DNA of 55,563 nucleotides from Pseudolabrys sp. (GTDB taxonomy: Bacteria; Pseudomonadota; Alphaproteobacteria; Rhizobiales; Xanthobacteraceae), in the NCBI GenBank assembly GCA_026125895.1, contig JAHCKG010000030.1:1-55563 (forward strand), read 5' to 3'. Of the stretch, positions 7,177 to 17,920 are shown piece by piece. The position numbers and the translations under genes were made by a program. The notes beneath the pieces are model-generated. The model was not told the DNA's origin, made no database searches, and saw only the letters and a program-made list of their open reading frames with translations. Each line of letters opens with the position of its first letter. Within the stretch, counting starts at the first letter, position 1.

Positions 7177-8706
7177 TCATGCGCTTGCCGCCTGTTTTTC
7201 GCGCCGCCGTTGCACCGACGAAGGAATCCGCATCGCTTCGCGGTACTTAGCGACCGTACGCCGCGCAATGTCGATTCCCGCACCGCGCAATTTGTCGACG
7301 ATCGTGTCGTCGGACAAAACGTCGCTGGGACATTCCGCGTCAATGAGCGAACGGATGCGATGCCGCACCGCTTCGGCCGAATGCGCTTCGCCGCCATCCG
7401 CCGAGGCGATCGACGACGTGAAGAAGTATTTCAATTCGAAAATGCCGCGCGATGTCGCCATGTATTTGTTGGCGGTGACGCGCGACACCGTCGATTCGTG
7501 CATGCCGATCGCATCGGCGACCGTCTTCAAATTGAGCGGCCGCAGATGCTGAACGCCCTTGACGAAAAAACCGTCCTGCTGACGCACGATCTCGCTCGAC
7601 ACCTTGAGAATCGTCTTGGCGCGCTGATCGAGCGCGCGCACCAGCCATGTCGCGGTTTGCAGACAGTCCGCCAGATAGGTCTTGTCCTTGTCGCTGCGCG
7701 CGGTCTTCGACACCTGCGTGTGATACTTCTGGCTGATCAGCACTTTCGGCAGCGTGTCGGAATTCAGTTCGACCTGCCAGGTGCCGTCCGGCGCCGCGCG
7801 CACGAACACGTCCGGCACGATCGGCTGCACCATCGTCGAGCCGAAAGCGAGGCCGGGCTTCGGATTGAGGTTGCGGATCTCCGCGATCATGTCGACGAGA
7901 TCCTCGTCATCGACGCCGCAGATGCGGCGCAGCGCGGCAAGATCGCGCTTGGCCAGCAGCGGCAGATTTTCGACCAAGGCCTGCATCGCCGGATCGAAGC
8001 GATTGCGTTCCTTGAGCTGCAGCGCCAGGCATTCGGTGAGGTTGCGCGCGAACACGCCGGGCGGATCGAGCGTCTGCAAGATCGCAAGGACGGCTTCGAC
8101 GTCCGCCAATGTGCAACCGAGCTTGTCGGCGACCGATTCGAGATCGCCGGTCAGGTAGCCGGTCTCGTCCACCATATCGATGAGGTACTGCGCGATCATG
8201 CGCCGCGCTGCATCGCCGATCGCCAGCGCCATCTGCTCGGCGAGATGCTCGCCCAGGGTCGTCTCCGCCGAGACGAAGGCTTCGAGATTGTAGTCGCCGT
8301 CGGCGCCGCCGCCGCCCGATCCCGACCATTCCGAATAGGCCGGCGGCAGGGCTTCGGCAGGCGCGGCTTTCTCGCCGCCGTCGTCGGGAAATACGTTCTC
8401 GAGTTCGGTGCCGAGGCCCTGCTCGATCGACGAGCGGCTGGTCTCCAAGTCGGCGTTGATCCAGTCCTGAGCAGTGTCCGGCGCGCCGTCAAAGCTCGCC
8501 TCGCCGACAGCCTCGGGCTCGGCGCCGGGCAGCGGCGCGTCATCGTCGCCGCCGCGCTCGAGCAACGGGTTCTTCTCGAGCTCCGTCTCGACATAGGCCG
8601 CGAGGTCAAGGCTGGAGAGCTGCAGCAGCTTGATGGCTTGCATCAGCTGCGGCGTCATCACCAGCGCTTGCGTCTGGCGGAACTCGAGACGTTGAGACAG
8701 CGCCAT
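7177..8706 (-). CDS. rpoN: RNA polymerase sigma-54 factor
   Basis: This 509-residue protein directs RNA polymerase to -24/-12 promoters that need AAA+ activators (nitrogen metabolism and other regulons). Region I is the Gln/Leu-rich QRLEFRQTQALVMTPQLMQAIKLLQLS. An acidic, variable region II follows (about residues 55-130). The core-binding domain comes next, then a helix-turn-helix around HESTVSRVTANKYM, and the RpoN box ARRTVAKYREAM lies near the C-terminus. All domains are present. The frame is open another 33 codons upstream, but the ATG at 8706 gives the family N-terminus. It lies between lptB and hpf, as in most Proteobacteria. Confidence 0.97.
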   Translation of the reverse strand: MALSQRLEFRQTQALVMTPQLMQAIKLLQLSSLDLAAYVETELEKNPLLERGGDDDAPLPGAEPEAVGEASFDGAPDTAQDWINADLETSRSSIEQGLGTELENVFPDDGGEKAAPAEALPPAYSEWSGSGGGGADGDYNLEAFVSAETTLGEHLAEQMALAIGDAARRMIAQYLIDMVDETGYLTGDLESVADKLGCTLADVEAVLAILQTLDPPGVFARNLTECLALQLKERNRFDPAMQALVENLPLLAKRDLAALRRICGVDDEDLVDMIAEIRNLNPKPGLAFGSTMVQPIVPDVFVRAAPDGTWQVELNSDTLPKVLISQKYHTQVSKTARSDKDKTYLADCLQTATWLVRALDQRAKTILKVSSEIVRQQDGFFVKGVQHLRPLNLKTVADAIGMHESTVSRVTANKYMATSRGIFELKYFFTSSIASADGGEAHSAEAVRHRIRSLIDAECPSDVLSDDTIVDKLRGAGIDIARRTVAKYREAMRIPSSVQRRREKQAASA

Positions 8707-8858
8707 CGATGGGGTTTCCCGGCGGAAACTGGTCCGATTCTTGCTTCTCAGCGTATATGAGTTTGCTGCCTGGGGGAAGCCGGGATTCCGCGCTGCGGTA
8801 TGCACAAAATTTAGGCTGCCGGACTCTAAACCGGCCCGGAGCGGCGCTCACGCCGCAG

Positions 8859-9821
<963 letters not shown>

Positions 9822-9951
9822 CCGGTAACCCCGCGGTGCGTGACGGGACGAAGCCGGACGGCTCCGGTCGGGAGGCCGACGCGCGCCCGGAACCCTAGCT
9901 GATTCCCGGCCTCGGCGGGCACGGCTGGCCTATGGCCCGGGCGCACGGTCG

Positions 9952-10656
9952 TCAATTGCGCGGCCCCAGTTGCAGCGGTCCGCGGGGAGGAGCGGACTGC
10001 GGAGCATTCTGCGGCGCCGCCGCCGGCGCTTCCGGCCCGCCGCCGCTGGGCAGGAACAGGCCCTGGACGCGGCCTCTGCCGTTCTTGCCGGATTCGACGC
10101 GGGAAACGCCGCTTGTCAGATCGACGATCAGCTTGTCGCCGCGCAGCACGTTCTTGCCCTGCGTCATCACGACATTGCCGGTCAGTGTGACCGTGTTCGT
10201 CGGCATGTCGAAAATGCCGGTCTCGCCGGTCGCCGTCTGATCCTTCTGCGTGACCACGACATCGCCACGCGCCTCGAGACGCTTGATCTTCTGCGAGCCG
10301 TTCGGGCCCGGCGTCGCCGCCTGCATCGGCTTGCCGCTGGCGCCCTTGGCGGCGCCGTTCTGACCGCCCTGGCCTTCCTGTTCGTAAAATACGACGAGCT
10401 TCTGGCTGCGCATGGCGGTATCGCCTTGCTTGACCCGGACGTCGCCGGAGAAAGTCGCGATCTTGTCCTTGTCGCGAACCTCGAGCGTGTTTGACTCGAT
10501 ATTCACCGGTTCGTCGCGGTTCTGCGAGAAGCCCTGCAGCGCATTAGGCGGACCTTTGCCGTCCTGCTGATTTTTCGACTGCGCCTGCGCAAGGCTGCCA
10601 TCGCACAGTAAAGCCAGCACGCCGAGTGCAACGATGGATCGAACAAACAATTTCAT
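9952..10656 (-). CDS. lptA: LPS transport periplasmic protein LptA
   Basis: This bridge protein carries LPS across the periplasm from LptC to LptD. The 234-residue product starts with a signal peptide (hydrophobic residues about 8-24, cleavage after AQA), followed by the OstA-like beta-jellyroll: PVNIESNTLEVRDKDKIATFSGDVRVKQGDTAMRSQKL and later the NTVTLTGNVVMTQGKNVLRGDKLIVDLTSG repeat. The C-terminus is Pro/Ala-rich. The ATG overlaps the lptC stop by four bases (ATGA), so the two are translationally coupled. About 130 bases separate it from lptB. Confidence 0.93.
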   Translation of the reverse strand: MKLFVRSIVALGVLALLCDGSLAQAQSKNQQDGKGPPNALQGFSQNRDEPVNIESNTLEVRDKDKIATFSGDVRVKQGDTAMRSQKLVVFYEQEGQGGQNGAAKGASGKPMQAATPGPNGSQKIKRLEARGDVVVTQKDQTATGETGIFDMPTNTVTLTGNVVMTQGKNVLRGDKLIVDLTSGVSRVESGKNGRGRVQGLFLPSGGGPEAPAAAPQNAPQSAPPRGPLQLGPRN

Positions 10657-11366
10657 CGCACCGGCAACTTGTCTTTAGGCAACGGCTGGCCGTTGAGCAT
10701 CACGGTCATGTTCACGCCGTTCTCGAAACGGATGACATCGCCGGAGTCGCTGATCTTCATCCGGTTGGCGTTGAGTATGCCTTGCATCATTTCAAGTTCC
10801 ACCGGCTTGTCCGACACCACGTCGCCGCTTTTCGTATCCACCACGGCCTCGGTCAGGCGGCCTTTATATCCCGTATCCGATGACAGAAGGATTTGCTGCT
10901 CGAGTTTGAGCGATTCTTTCTTGCTGTCGTAGATGCCGCTGACGGCAGTCATCCGCATCGTACCCTTGTCTTCCATTTGGACTTTGGCGTTGATCTTCTG
11001 CAGCTCCACCAGGTCCGGCTTCTTCAAGTCCTGCGCCGCCGCTTCGGCGGTGAACTCGTAAGGCCGCTGGTCCTTTGTGAAACCGCTGAGACGCGGCTTT
11101 TCCATGGTGATCTTGGTCCCGGACACGACAAGTTTGTCGAGATTGACCGGCAGCGCCTGCAGCATGCGGGCGGGATTGAAATAGGTAATCAGGATGGTCG
11201 CGACGAAACCGCCGGCGATCGCGATCGGAATCGTCAGGCGCAGCCACCGCACCAGCCGGCTGTGCCGGCGCGCGGCGCGGAAGGCGCGTTCGCTCTGGGC
11301 CCGGCTCATGGCCCAGTGTGACCGCGCCAGTTCCGGATCTATTTTCGCTGTGGCCACCCTGTTCAT
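10653..11366 (-). CDS. lptC: LPS export system protein LptC
   Basis: This bitopic inner-membrane protein receives LPS from LptB2FG and hands it to LptA. The sequence has a basic cytoplasmic N-terminus, one transmembrane segment at about residues 45-65 (LTIPIAIAGGFVATILI), and a periplasmic jellyroll with repeated short strands such as AVSGIYDSKKESLKLEQQILLSS. At 237 residues it is longer than the enterobacterial protein but normal for rhizobia. It overlaps lptA by four bases and lies about 150 bases after the ribonuclease D gene. Confidence 0.92.
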   Translation of the reverse strand: MNRVATAKIDPELARSHWAMSRAQSERAFRAARRHSRLVRWLRLTIPIAIAGGFVATILITYFNPARMLQALPVNLDKLVVSGTKITMEKPRLSGFTKDQRPYEFTAEAAAQDLKKPDLVELQKINAKVQMEDKGTMRMTAVSGIYDSKKESLKLEQQILLSSDTGYKGRLTEAVVDTKSGDVVSDKPVELEMMQGILNANRMKISDSGDVIRFENGVNMTVMLNGQPLPKDKLPVR

Positions 11367-11517
11367 GCTTGGAACAGACCCGCGCTCCGTTTGATCGGAT
11401 TTCCAGAACTTGCCCAGAATTTCGTCTTTGCCCCACGCGGACCCAGACTGCCGGCAGAATATGGCTCCTGCGCGGCGAAAACGGACGCCCCGGACCGCAT
11501 CGGCCGCCCGGTACCCC

Positions 11518-12144
11518 TCAACTGTTCTTGACCGAGTGCGAGAAAATGTCCTCGTCGGCCCATCCGGCCAGATCGAGTTTCACCCGTTCGGGCAGAAAAC
11601 CGAAGCAGGCCGCGGCGAGCGAGGTACGGTCTTCGCGCGCCAGCATGGCGTCGAGCTTGTCGCGCAAGGCGTGCAGATGCAGGACGTCAGTTGCCGCATA
11701 AGCAACCTGTGCGTCGCTGAGCTCCGTGGCGCCCCAGTCCGACGACTGTTGCTGCTTCGACAGATCGACGCCCAGAAGTTCGCGTGTCAGATCCTTCAGC
11801 CCATGTCGATCGGTGTAGGTCCGCACCAGCCGCGAGGCGATCTTGGTGCAATAGACGGGCTGCGCCATGACGCCGAAGGCGTTGAACATGACGCCCATGT
11901 CGAAGCGGCCGTAGTGAAAGATCTTGAGCACCGACGGATCGGCCAGCAGCTTCTGAATGTTCGGCGCGGATTTCTGCCCGGCCGCAATCTGCACCACATC
12001 CGCCGAGCCGTCGCCGGGCGATAATTGCACCACACATAACCGATCGCGATGGACGTCGAGGCCCAGCGTTTCGGTATCGATCGCGACAGAGCCCTTATAG
12101 GCGTCGAGATTGGGCAGATCGCCGCGGTGCAGTCGAATGGTCAT
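11518..12144 (-). CDS. rnd: Ribonuclease D-like 3'-5' exonuclease, single domain
   Basis: The 208-residue protein is a DEDDy exonuclease domain: VAIDTETLGLD holds the first Asp/Glu pair, IFHYGRFDMGV the second Asp, and YAATDVLHLHALRD the third Asp with its Tyr. There is no C-terminal HRDC region, so it is a short form typical of alphaproteobacteria. It probably trims the 3' ends of tRNAs and other RNAs. The ATG at 12144 is preferred because the frame upstream of it has no similarity to the family. tRNA-Leu lies directly upstream on the same strand and lptC follows. Confidence 0.92.
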   Translation of the reverse strand: MTIRLHRGDLPNLDAYKGSVAIDTETLGLDVHRDRLCVVQLSPGDGSADVVQIAAGQKSAPNIQKLLADPSVLKIFHYGRFDMGVMFNAFGVMAQPVYCTKIASRLVRTYTDRHGLKDLTRELLGVDLSKQQQSSDWGATELSDAQVAYAATDVLHLHALRDKLDAMLAREDRTSLAAACFGFLPERVKLDLAGWADEDIFSHSVKNS

Positions 12145-12281
12145 TCCTGAATCCGGTTGTCGAGGCGCGGGAGCGTGCCCAGATGGCCACCCGCCGAATC
12201 GGTATCTTACGCCGGAGAAACGACGATCGGGGCGTCTTTGCAAGCGCCGGAAGGCGCCGCGGCCCGCGAAACCTCAAAGGA

Positions 12282-12368
<87 letters not shown>

Positions 12369-12549
12369 AGGGGCCGGGGTCTAGTAAGGACCATGATCCG
12401 GCTTGTCAATTGACCGCTTCGGTGGAGCGTGCCGGCGCCGCAGAGCTCTCCCGCCGAAGCAGGCTAAGGGCAGGCTTGAAGCGGCCCTCAACCGGCCTAT
12501 AAAGGCTGAAAGCAAAGCCGATTTCCTCCATTCGAAGGCCAGCGCGGTC

Positions 12550-13524
12550 ATGAACGCCAAGACCAATTCCGACACCCTCGTTACGGTTTATGGCGGCTCC
12601 GGCTTCCTCGGCCGCCATCTGGTCCGGGCGCTGGCCAAGCGCGATTACCGCATCCGCGTCGCGGTGCGCCGGCCGGAACTCGCCTTCCACCTGCAGCCGC
12701 TCGGCCGGGTCGGGCAGATCCACGCCGTCCAGGCGAATATCCGCGACGCGCGCTCGGTCGAGGCGGCGGCGCGCGACGCCTCGGTGGTGATCAACCTGGT
12801 CGGCATCATGCAGGAAGGCGGCCGGCAGCGCTTCGACGCCGTGCACAGCTATGGCGCCGAACAGGTGGCGCTGGCCGCCAACGCCCACGGCGCGCGCATG
12901 GTCCACGTCTCGGCGATCGGCGCCGACGAGAATTCGCAGGTCGGCTACGCCCGGTCCAAGGGCACGGCTGAGCGGCTTGTGCTCGCCGCCCAGCCGCAGG
13001 CCGTGATCATGCGGCCCTCGATCATGTTCGGCCCGGAAGACGACTTCTTCAACCGATTCGCCACCATGGCCCGCATCTCCCCGATCCTGCCGCTGATCGG
13101 CGGCGGCGCGACTCGCTTCCAGCCGGTCTTCGTCGGTGACGTCGCCATGGCGATCGCCGACGCGGTCGACGGCCGTCTCACCGGCGGCGCGACCTACGAA
13201 CTCGGCGGCCCGAGTGTGAAGAGCTTCAAGGAACTGATGCAATTCATCCTGGCGACCATCGAGCGCAAGCGCCTCCTGGTGCCGCTGCCGTTCTTTGCCG
13301 CGCACATCAAGGCGCTGTTCCTGCAATTCGCCCCGTCGCCGTTCACGCTGACGCCGGGCCAGGTCGATTTGCTGCGCGTGGATAACGTCGTGTCGGATCA
13401 GGCGATCGCCGAGAAGCGGACGCTGCCGGGCATCGGCATCGTGCCGGAGCCGATCGAGGCGATCGTGCCGTCTTACCTGTGGCGTTTCCGCAGGACCGGC
13501 CAGTTCAAGAGCCGGTCCGCATGA
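12550..13524 (+). CDS. NDUFA9-like complex I / NAD(P)-binding epimerase-family protein
   Basis: The 324-residue protein is an atypical short-chain dehydrogenase with the nucleotide-binding motif VYGGSGFLGRHLVRALAKRDYRIRVAVRRPE at the N-terminus, then VINLVGI, HVSAIGADENSQVGYARSKGTAE (Tyr-x3-Lys) and MRPSIMFGPEDDF. This matches the mitochondrial complex I subunit NDUFA9 and its alphaproteobacterial relatives, which may assist respiratory-chain assembly or quinone binding. The ATG at 12550 gives the family start; the frame is open upstream through the tRNA-Leu spacer. It is monocistronic, facing the lactate dehydrogenase-like gene 110 bases on. Confidence 0.88.
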   Translation: MNAKTNSDTLVTVYGGSGFLGRHLVRALAKRDYRIRVAVRRPELAFHLQPLGRVGQIHAVQANIRDARSVEAAARDASVVINLVGIMQEGGRQRFDAVHSYGAEQVALAANAHGARMVHVSAIGADENSQVGYARSKGTAERLVLAAQPQAVIMRPSIMFGPEDDFFNRFATMARISPILPLIGGGATRFQPVFVGDVAMAIADAVDGRLTGGATYELGGPSVKSFKELMQFILATIERKRLLVPLPFFAAHIKALFLQFAPSPFTLTPGQVDLLRVDNVVSDQAIAEKRTLPGIGIVPEPIEAIVPSYLWRFRRTGQFKSRSA

Positions 13525-13634
13525 TCATGCGGCGCTAGAAGAAGCTAATTAGCGACTGGGTCCGGCAAGCCGGAAGCATATCCGGCAGGGCCCAGCGCCA
13601 GAAGACCGCGTGACGCAATATCTCACGCGCTGAC

Positions 13635-14810
13635 ATGGGGAAGGAAATGCCGGTCATCACCAACGTTGAAGACTTGCGTCAGCTCGCCCGGCGCAAGGTG
13701 CCGAAAGCGATCTTCGAATATATCGACCACGGCTCCTACGATCAGCTTTCCCTCGCCGCCAACCGCAACGACATCAACGCCATCCGCTTTCGCCAGCGCG
13801 TGCTGATCGACGCCGAGACGCGCGATCTGAAGACCACGATGCTCGGCGAAGGCGTCGCCATGCCGATCGCGATCGCGCCGACGGGCCTCACCGGCCTGAT
13901 GCACGGCGACGGCGAGATGCTCGCCGCCCGCGCGGCAGAGGCCGCCGGCATCCGCTTCACGCTCTCGACCATGTCGATCTGCTCGATCGAGGACGTGCGC
14001 TCCGCGGTCAAGGGACCGTTCTGGTTTCAGCTTTACGTCTTCAAGGATCGCGGCTTCAGCGAGGAAGTGATCGAACGCGCCAGGGATGCCGGCTGCACCG
14101 CTTTGTTCGTCACCGTCGATCTGCCGATGCGCGGCCAGCGCCATTGCGACATCAAGAACGGCCTGACCGTGCCGCCGCGGCTGACGCCGCGCAATGTCTT
14201 CGATGTCATGACCAAGCCGTCGTGGCTTTCCAGCGTGCTGATGGGCAAACGCAAGACCTTCGGCAACATCGACCACTATCTCAAGAAAAAGGGCGGCATC
14301 TGGGCCGCCGGGCGCTGGGGCGGCGACAACATGGATGCCACCTTGTCGTGGAAAGACATCGCCTGGGTCCGCAAGCACTGGCCCGGCAAGCTGGTCATCA
14401 AGGGCATCCTCGATCCGGAAGACGCCAAGCTCGCCGCCAATGAGGGCGCCGACGGCATCGTCGTCTCCAATCACGGCGGCCGCCAGCTCGACGGCACGCC
14501 GGGCACGATCACGGTGCTGCCGCATATCGCCGACGCCGTCGGCGACCGGCTCGAGGTATTTCTCGACAGCGGCATTCGCGGCGGCCAGGACGTGCTCAAG
14601 GCGCTGGCGCTGGGCGCCAAGGGCTGCTTCATCGGCCGCGCTTATCTCTACGGCCTTGCCGCGATGGGCGAAGCCGGCGTCGCCAAGGTGCTCAGCATCC
14701 TGCGTGACGAACTGCGCGTGTCGATGTCGCTCACCGGCGTCAAGAACATCGGCGAGATCAGCCGCGATATTCTCTACGACGACTACGGCGACCGGCGGCG
14801 GAACGTCTAG
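13635..14810 (+). CDS. FMN-dependent alpha-hydroxy-acid dehydrogenase (LldD-like)
   Basis: The protein (391 aa) belongs to the glycolate oxidase/L-lactate dehydrogenase/mandelate dehydrogenase family, which oxidises L-2-hydroxy acids using FMN. Visible landmarks are FEYIDHGSYDQ, PIAIAPTGLTGLMH, FWFQLYVFKDR, LFVTVDLPMRGQR, LVIKGILDPEDA, the catalytic His280 in VSNHGGRQLDG, and DSGIRGGQDVLKALALGA with IGRAYLYG. Length fits LldD. The start may be the ATG at 13635 or the one at 13647; the purine-rich stretch between them is too near the second. The stop lies four bases from that of uppP, which converges. The substrate is most likely lactate or a related hydroxy acid. Confidence 0.9.
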   Translation: MGKEMPVITNVEDLRQLARRKVPKAIFEYIDHGSYDQLSLAANRNDINAIRFRQRVLIDAETRDLKTTMLGEGVAMPIAIAPTGLTGLMHGDGEMLAARAAEAAGIRFTLSTMSICSIEDVRSAVKGPFWFQLYVFKDRGFSEEVIERARDAGCTALFVTVDLPMRGQRHCDIKNGLTVPPRLTPRNVFDVMTKPSWLSSVLMGKRKTFGNIDHYLKKKGGIWAAGRWGGDNMDATLSWKDIAWVRKHWPGKLVIKGILDPEDAKLAANEGADGIVVSNHGGRQLDGTPGTITVLPHIADAVGDRLEVFLDSGIRGGQDVLKALALGAKGCFIGRAYLYGLAAMGEAGVAKVLSILRDELRVSMSLTGVKNIGEISRDILYDDYGDRRRNV

Positions 14811-14814
14811 ACGG

Positions 14815-15654
14815 CTACACCAGATAGAACGCGACGACGCCGAGCGTGCCGACGACGATGCGCCACCAGGCGAACAGCGAGAAGGAATGCCGCTGCACGT
14901 AGCGCAGGAACGTCTTGACGACGATCCAGCCGAATATGAACGAGAAGACGAAGCCGACGGCGACGGCGAGCATGTTGCCGTTGGCGAGTTCGTGCCGGCT
15001 CTTGAAGGCTTCGTAGGCGAAGGCGCCGACCATGGTCGGCATCGCCAGCCAGAATGAGAACTCCGCGGACGAACGGCGGTCGGCGCCGAACAGCATGGCG
15101 CCGACGATGGTCGCGCCGGAGCGGGACACGCCGGGTATCATCGCGACGCACTGGCAGACGCCGATGGCGAAATACATCGGCAGCGTGAAGCCGGTCGATT
15201 CGAAATAGCGCGGCTGCAAATTCATGCGATCGACCCAGAGCAGCACGAAGCCGCCGATGATGAGCGTGATGCAGACGATGCGGACGTCGAACAGATGCTC
15301 CTTGATGTAGCTGCCGGCCAGCGCGCCGATCACCGCCGCGGGCAGAAAGGCGAGCAGGATGCCGATGACGAAGCGCGTCGCCTCCCATCGCGAGAACATG
15401 TTGGTCGCCAGCGACCAGATGCGGCCGAAATAGATCGTCAGCAGCGCGAGGATGGCGCCGAGCTGGATGAGAATGGCGAAGGATTTGCCGAAGCCGTCAT
15501 CGCCCCAGCCGAGAAAGCGCTCCATCAGCAGCAGATGGCCGGTCGACGACACGGGGAGAAATTCGGTGAGGCCTTCGACGACGCCGAGAAGGGCGGCTTT
15601 GATCAGATCGGCGAAGGGGCCGGCGAAGATGCCGCTCGCGGCGTCGAGGGTCAT
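14815..15654 (-). CDS. uppP: Undecaprenyl-diphosphatase
   Basis: This integral membrane phosphatase recycles undecaprenyl pyrophosphate for peptidoglycan and other envelope polymers and gives bacitracin tolerance. The 279-residue product shows both signature motifs: GVVEGLTEFLPVSSTGHLLL at about residues 24-43, and PGVSRSGATIVGAMLFG at about 174-190. Multiple hydrophobic helices fill the rest, including a C-terminal VVGTLGVVAFYLV. Length is normal. It is transcribed toward lldD with a four-base gap between stops and has no partner genes. Confidence 0.96.
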   Translation of the reverse strand: MTLDAASGIFAGPFADLIKAALLGVVEGLTEFLPVSSTGHLLLMERFLGWGDDGFGKSFAILIQLGAILALLTIYFGRIWSLATNMFSRWEATRFVIGILLAFLPAAVIGALAGSYIKEHLFDVRIVCITLIIGGFVLLWVDRMNLQPRYFESTGFTLPMYFAIGVCQCVAMIPGVSRSGATIVGAMLFGADRRSSAEFSFWLAMPTMVGAFAYEAFKSRHELANGNMLAVAVGFVFSFIFGWIVVKTFLRYVQRHSFSLFAWWRIVVGTLGVVAFYLV

Positions 15655-15881
15655 GGGGGAGGCTCCGGGGCGGGAATCGCAGGGCGCTTTTTGCGCAAAA
15701 GGCTCAAGTCTGGCAAATGGAAATAATCAAAGACCGCCTTTCTTTACGCGCAATTTGCGCTAACGAGTTAAGGGCTATACCAAGCGCCGCCGGTTCCCCC
15801 TCCGGCGTGATATCCGGCTTTCCTGCCTGCCGTCTCGGACCAGACTTCTTTAACCAGACTTCTTTAGTGACATCTGTCTGA

Positions 15882-16574
15882 ATGCTGACGCTTCTGCACC
15901 AACCGCTATGCCCGCTCTCGCGCTACGTTCGCCTCATTCTGGGCGAATACGATATCGACGCGCGTCTGGTGGAAGAGAGGTTCTGGGAGCGGCGCGAGGA
16001 ATTTCTGGTGATCAATCCGGCCGGCACCATTCCGGTGATGATCACCGACGGCATTCCGCCCATTCCCAGCGCTCCGATCATCGCCGAATATATCGAAGAG
16101 ACGCACGTCACCGCCGAGGGTGTGGACCGGCTGCTGCCGTCCGAGCCGCGGGACCGGGTCGAGGTGCGCCGGCTGGCGAGCTGGTTCAACGACAAATTCC
16201 ATGCCGAGGTATCCGGCCCGCTGGTGACCGAACGGGTGTTCAAGCGCCACATGACGCTGGAGCAGGGCGGCGGCCCGCCGGACACCGCGGCCTTGCGCGC
16301 CGCGCGCCACAATATCCGCTATCATCTGGCTTACATCGGCTGGCTGGCGCGGACGCGCAATTGGCTGGCCGGCGACAGGCTGAGCCTCGCCGACCTGGCG
16401 GCGGCCGCGCATCTGTCGGCCGTGGACTATCTGGGCGACGTACCGTGGAACGAAGACGAAGCAGCGAGGGTCTGGTACGCGCGGGTGAAATCGCGCCCGT
16501 CGTTCCGCGTGCTGCTGACGGAAACGCTGGCGGGCATTCCCCCGGCCAAGCACTACGCCGACCTGGATTTCTGA
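15882..16574 (+). CDS. Glutathione S-transferase family protein
   Basis: The N-terminal thioredoxin-like domain (about residues 1-85) reads LTLLHQPLCPLSRYVRLILGEYDID with a Cys-Pro pair where the catalytic residue sits, then NPAGTIPVMI with the cis-Pro and PSAPIIAEYIEET. The all-helical C-terminal domain (about 95-225) contains WLAGDRLSLADLAAAAHLSAVDYLGD, the N-capping box region. At 230 residues it is a typical cytosolic GST-like protein. The substrate is unknown. It precedes queG on the same strand, with a palindromic repeat between them. Confidence 0.88.
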   Translation: MLTLLHQPLCPLSRYVRLILGEYDIDARLVEERFWERREEFLVINPAGTIPVMITDGIPPIPSAPIIAEYIEETHVTAEGVDRLLPSEPRDRVEVRRLASWFNDKFHAEVSGPLVTERVFKRHMTLEQGGGPPDTAALRAARHNIRYHLAYIGWLARTRNWLAGDRLSLADLAAAAHLSAVDYLGDVPWNEDEAARVWYARVKSRPSFRVLLTETLAGIPPAKHYADLDF

Positions 16575-16635
16575 TCTTTCCGCAAAATTCATCTGCCGAC
16601 ATCAGGCCTGCGCTCGCCGCGCGCGCTCTTTCTTT

Positions 16636-16790
16636 TCCCTCCCCCCTTGTGGGGGAGGGTCAGGGAGGGGGGTAGTCGATGTCGCGCGAAAGAAGCATCG
16701 GCTCGCACAACGACCCCCACCCCCAACCCCTCCCCACGAAAGGGCGTTCACGCCCGTCTTCGACGGGCTATCGGGGGAGCGGAGCAGGTG
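16636..16790. repeat. Dispersed palindromic repeat, family B, overlapping the queG start
   Basis: The left arm (CCCTCCCCCCTTGTGGGGGAGGG, 16638-16660) is a hairpin followed by CAGGGAGGGGGGTAGTCG. The right arm from about 16710 is CGACCCCCACCCCC...CCTCCCC with a further GGGCG/CGCCC hairpin. The queG ATG at 16679 lies in the central loop, and the right arm is read as coding sequence. Confidence 0.7.
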
Positions 16791-17905
16791 AGCGTTCGCC
16801 GCACGACATCAAGACCGCGCTGATCGCCAAGGCGCACGAGCGCGGCTTCGACGTCGCCGGCATCACGCGTCCCGATGCGGCGCCGGAGACAAGGGCCCGG
16901 CTCGAACGCTTCCTCGCCGACGGCGCTCATGGCGACATGACGTGGCTCGAGACCACCGCCGAACGCCGCGGCTCGCCGCTGGCGCTGTGGCCGGACGTGC
17001 GCTCCGTCATCATGCTCGGCATGAATTACGGGCCCGACGAAGACCCGCGCGATGTTCTGGCGAAGCGCGAGCGCGCAGCCATTTCGGTCTATGCCAAGGG
17101 CGACGACTATCACGACCTGATCAAGACGCGGCTCAAGGAGATCGCGCGCTGGCTCGTCGCCACCGCCGGCGGCGACGTCAAGGTCTTCGTCGATACCGCG
17201 GCGGTGATGGAAAAGCCGCTCGCCGCCAAGGCCGGCCTTGGCTGGCAGGGCAAGCATACAAATTTAGTATCGCGCCAATTCGGGTCTTGGTTATTCCTTG
17301 GCGCGATTTTCACCACGCTCGATCTGCCGGCGGATGACGAGGTCGGCGACAGTTGCGGCAGTTGCCGCGCCTGTCTCGACGCCTGCCCCACCGCCGCGTT
17401 TCCCGAGCCTTATCGTCTCGATGCGCGGCGCTGCATTTCCTATCTGACCATCGAGCACAAGGGCCCGATCCCGCGCGATCTGCGCACCGCGATGGGCAAC
17501 CGCGTCTATGGCTGCGACGATTGTCTCGCCGCTTGCCCTTGGAACAAGTTCGCGCAGGCCGGCCGCGAGGCCAAGCTCGCCGCGCGCGATGTATTGCGCG
17601 CGCCGGCGCTTTCCGAATTGTCGCGTCTGAACGACGCGCAATTCCGCGCCTTGTTCTCCAAGACCTCGATCAAGCGCACCGGCCGCGACCGCTTCATCCG
17701 CAACGTGCTGTATGCCATCGGCAATGCCGGCGACATCACGCTGGCGCCCGAAGCCGAGCGGCTGCTCGATGATGCTTCACCGCTGGTGCGCGGCGCCGCG
17801 GTGTGGGCGCTGAGCCGGTTGAAGACGCGCGATGAGTTTGAAGCGCTGAGGCGCGACGATGATGATGCGAGCGTGCGCGAGGAGTGGGACGCGGCGCTGA
17901 GTTGA
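16679..17905 (+). CDS. queG: Epoxyqueuosine reductase with repeat-derived N-terminus
   Basis: QueG reduces epoxyqueuosine to queuosine in tRNA, using cobalamin and two [4Fe-4S] clusters. The clusters are visible as [12 protein letters not shown] and [10 protein letters not shown], with the earlier family blocks [13 protein letters not shown] and [15 protein letters not shown], and a C-terminal HEAT-like part ([15 protein letters not shown]). Family similarity begins only near residue 44 ([20 protein letters not shown]). The first ~40 residues are Pro/Ser/Arg-rich and encoded by a dispersed repeat. No other in-frame ATG, GTG or TTG lies between the ATG at 16679 and the conserved region. Activity of the core looks intact. 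Confidence 0.93.
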   Translation: MSRERSIGSHNDPHPQPLPTKGRSRPSSTGYRGSGAGERSPHDIKTALIAKAHERGFDVAGITRPDAAPETRARLERFLADGAHGDMTWLETTAERRGSPLALWPDVRSVIMLGMNYGPDEDPRDVLAKRERAAISVYAKGDDYHDLIKTRLKEIARWLVATAGGDVKVFVDTAAVMEKPLAAKAGLGWQGKHTNLVSRQFGSWLFLGAIFTTLDLPADDEVGDSCGSCRACLDACPTAAFPEPYRLDARRCISYLTIEHKGPIPRDLRTAMGNRVYGCDDCLAACPWNKFAQAGREAKLAARDVLRAPALSELSRLNDAQFRALFSKTSIKRTGRDRFIRNVLYAIGNAGDITLAPEAERLLDDASPLVRGAAVWALSRLKTRDEFEALRRDDDDASVREEWDAALS

Positions 17906-17920
17906 CGCACGTCCGAGTCA

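Noticed and set aside
16788-16790. GTG as a later queG start
   Set aside because: It is out of frame with the QueG core by one base; the in-frame sequence has no alternative start.
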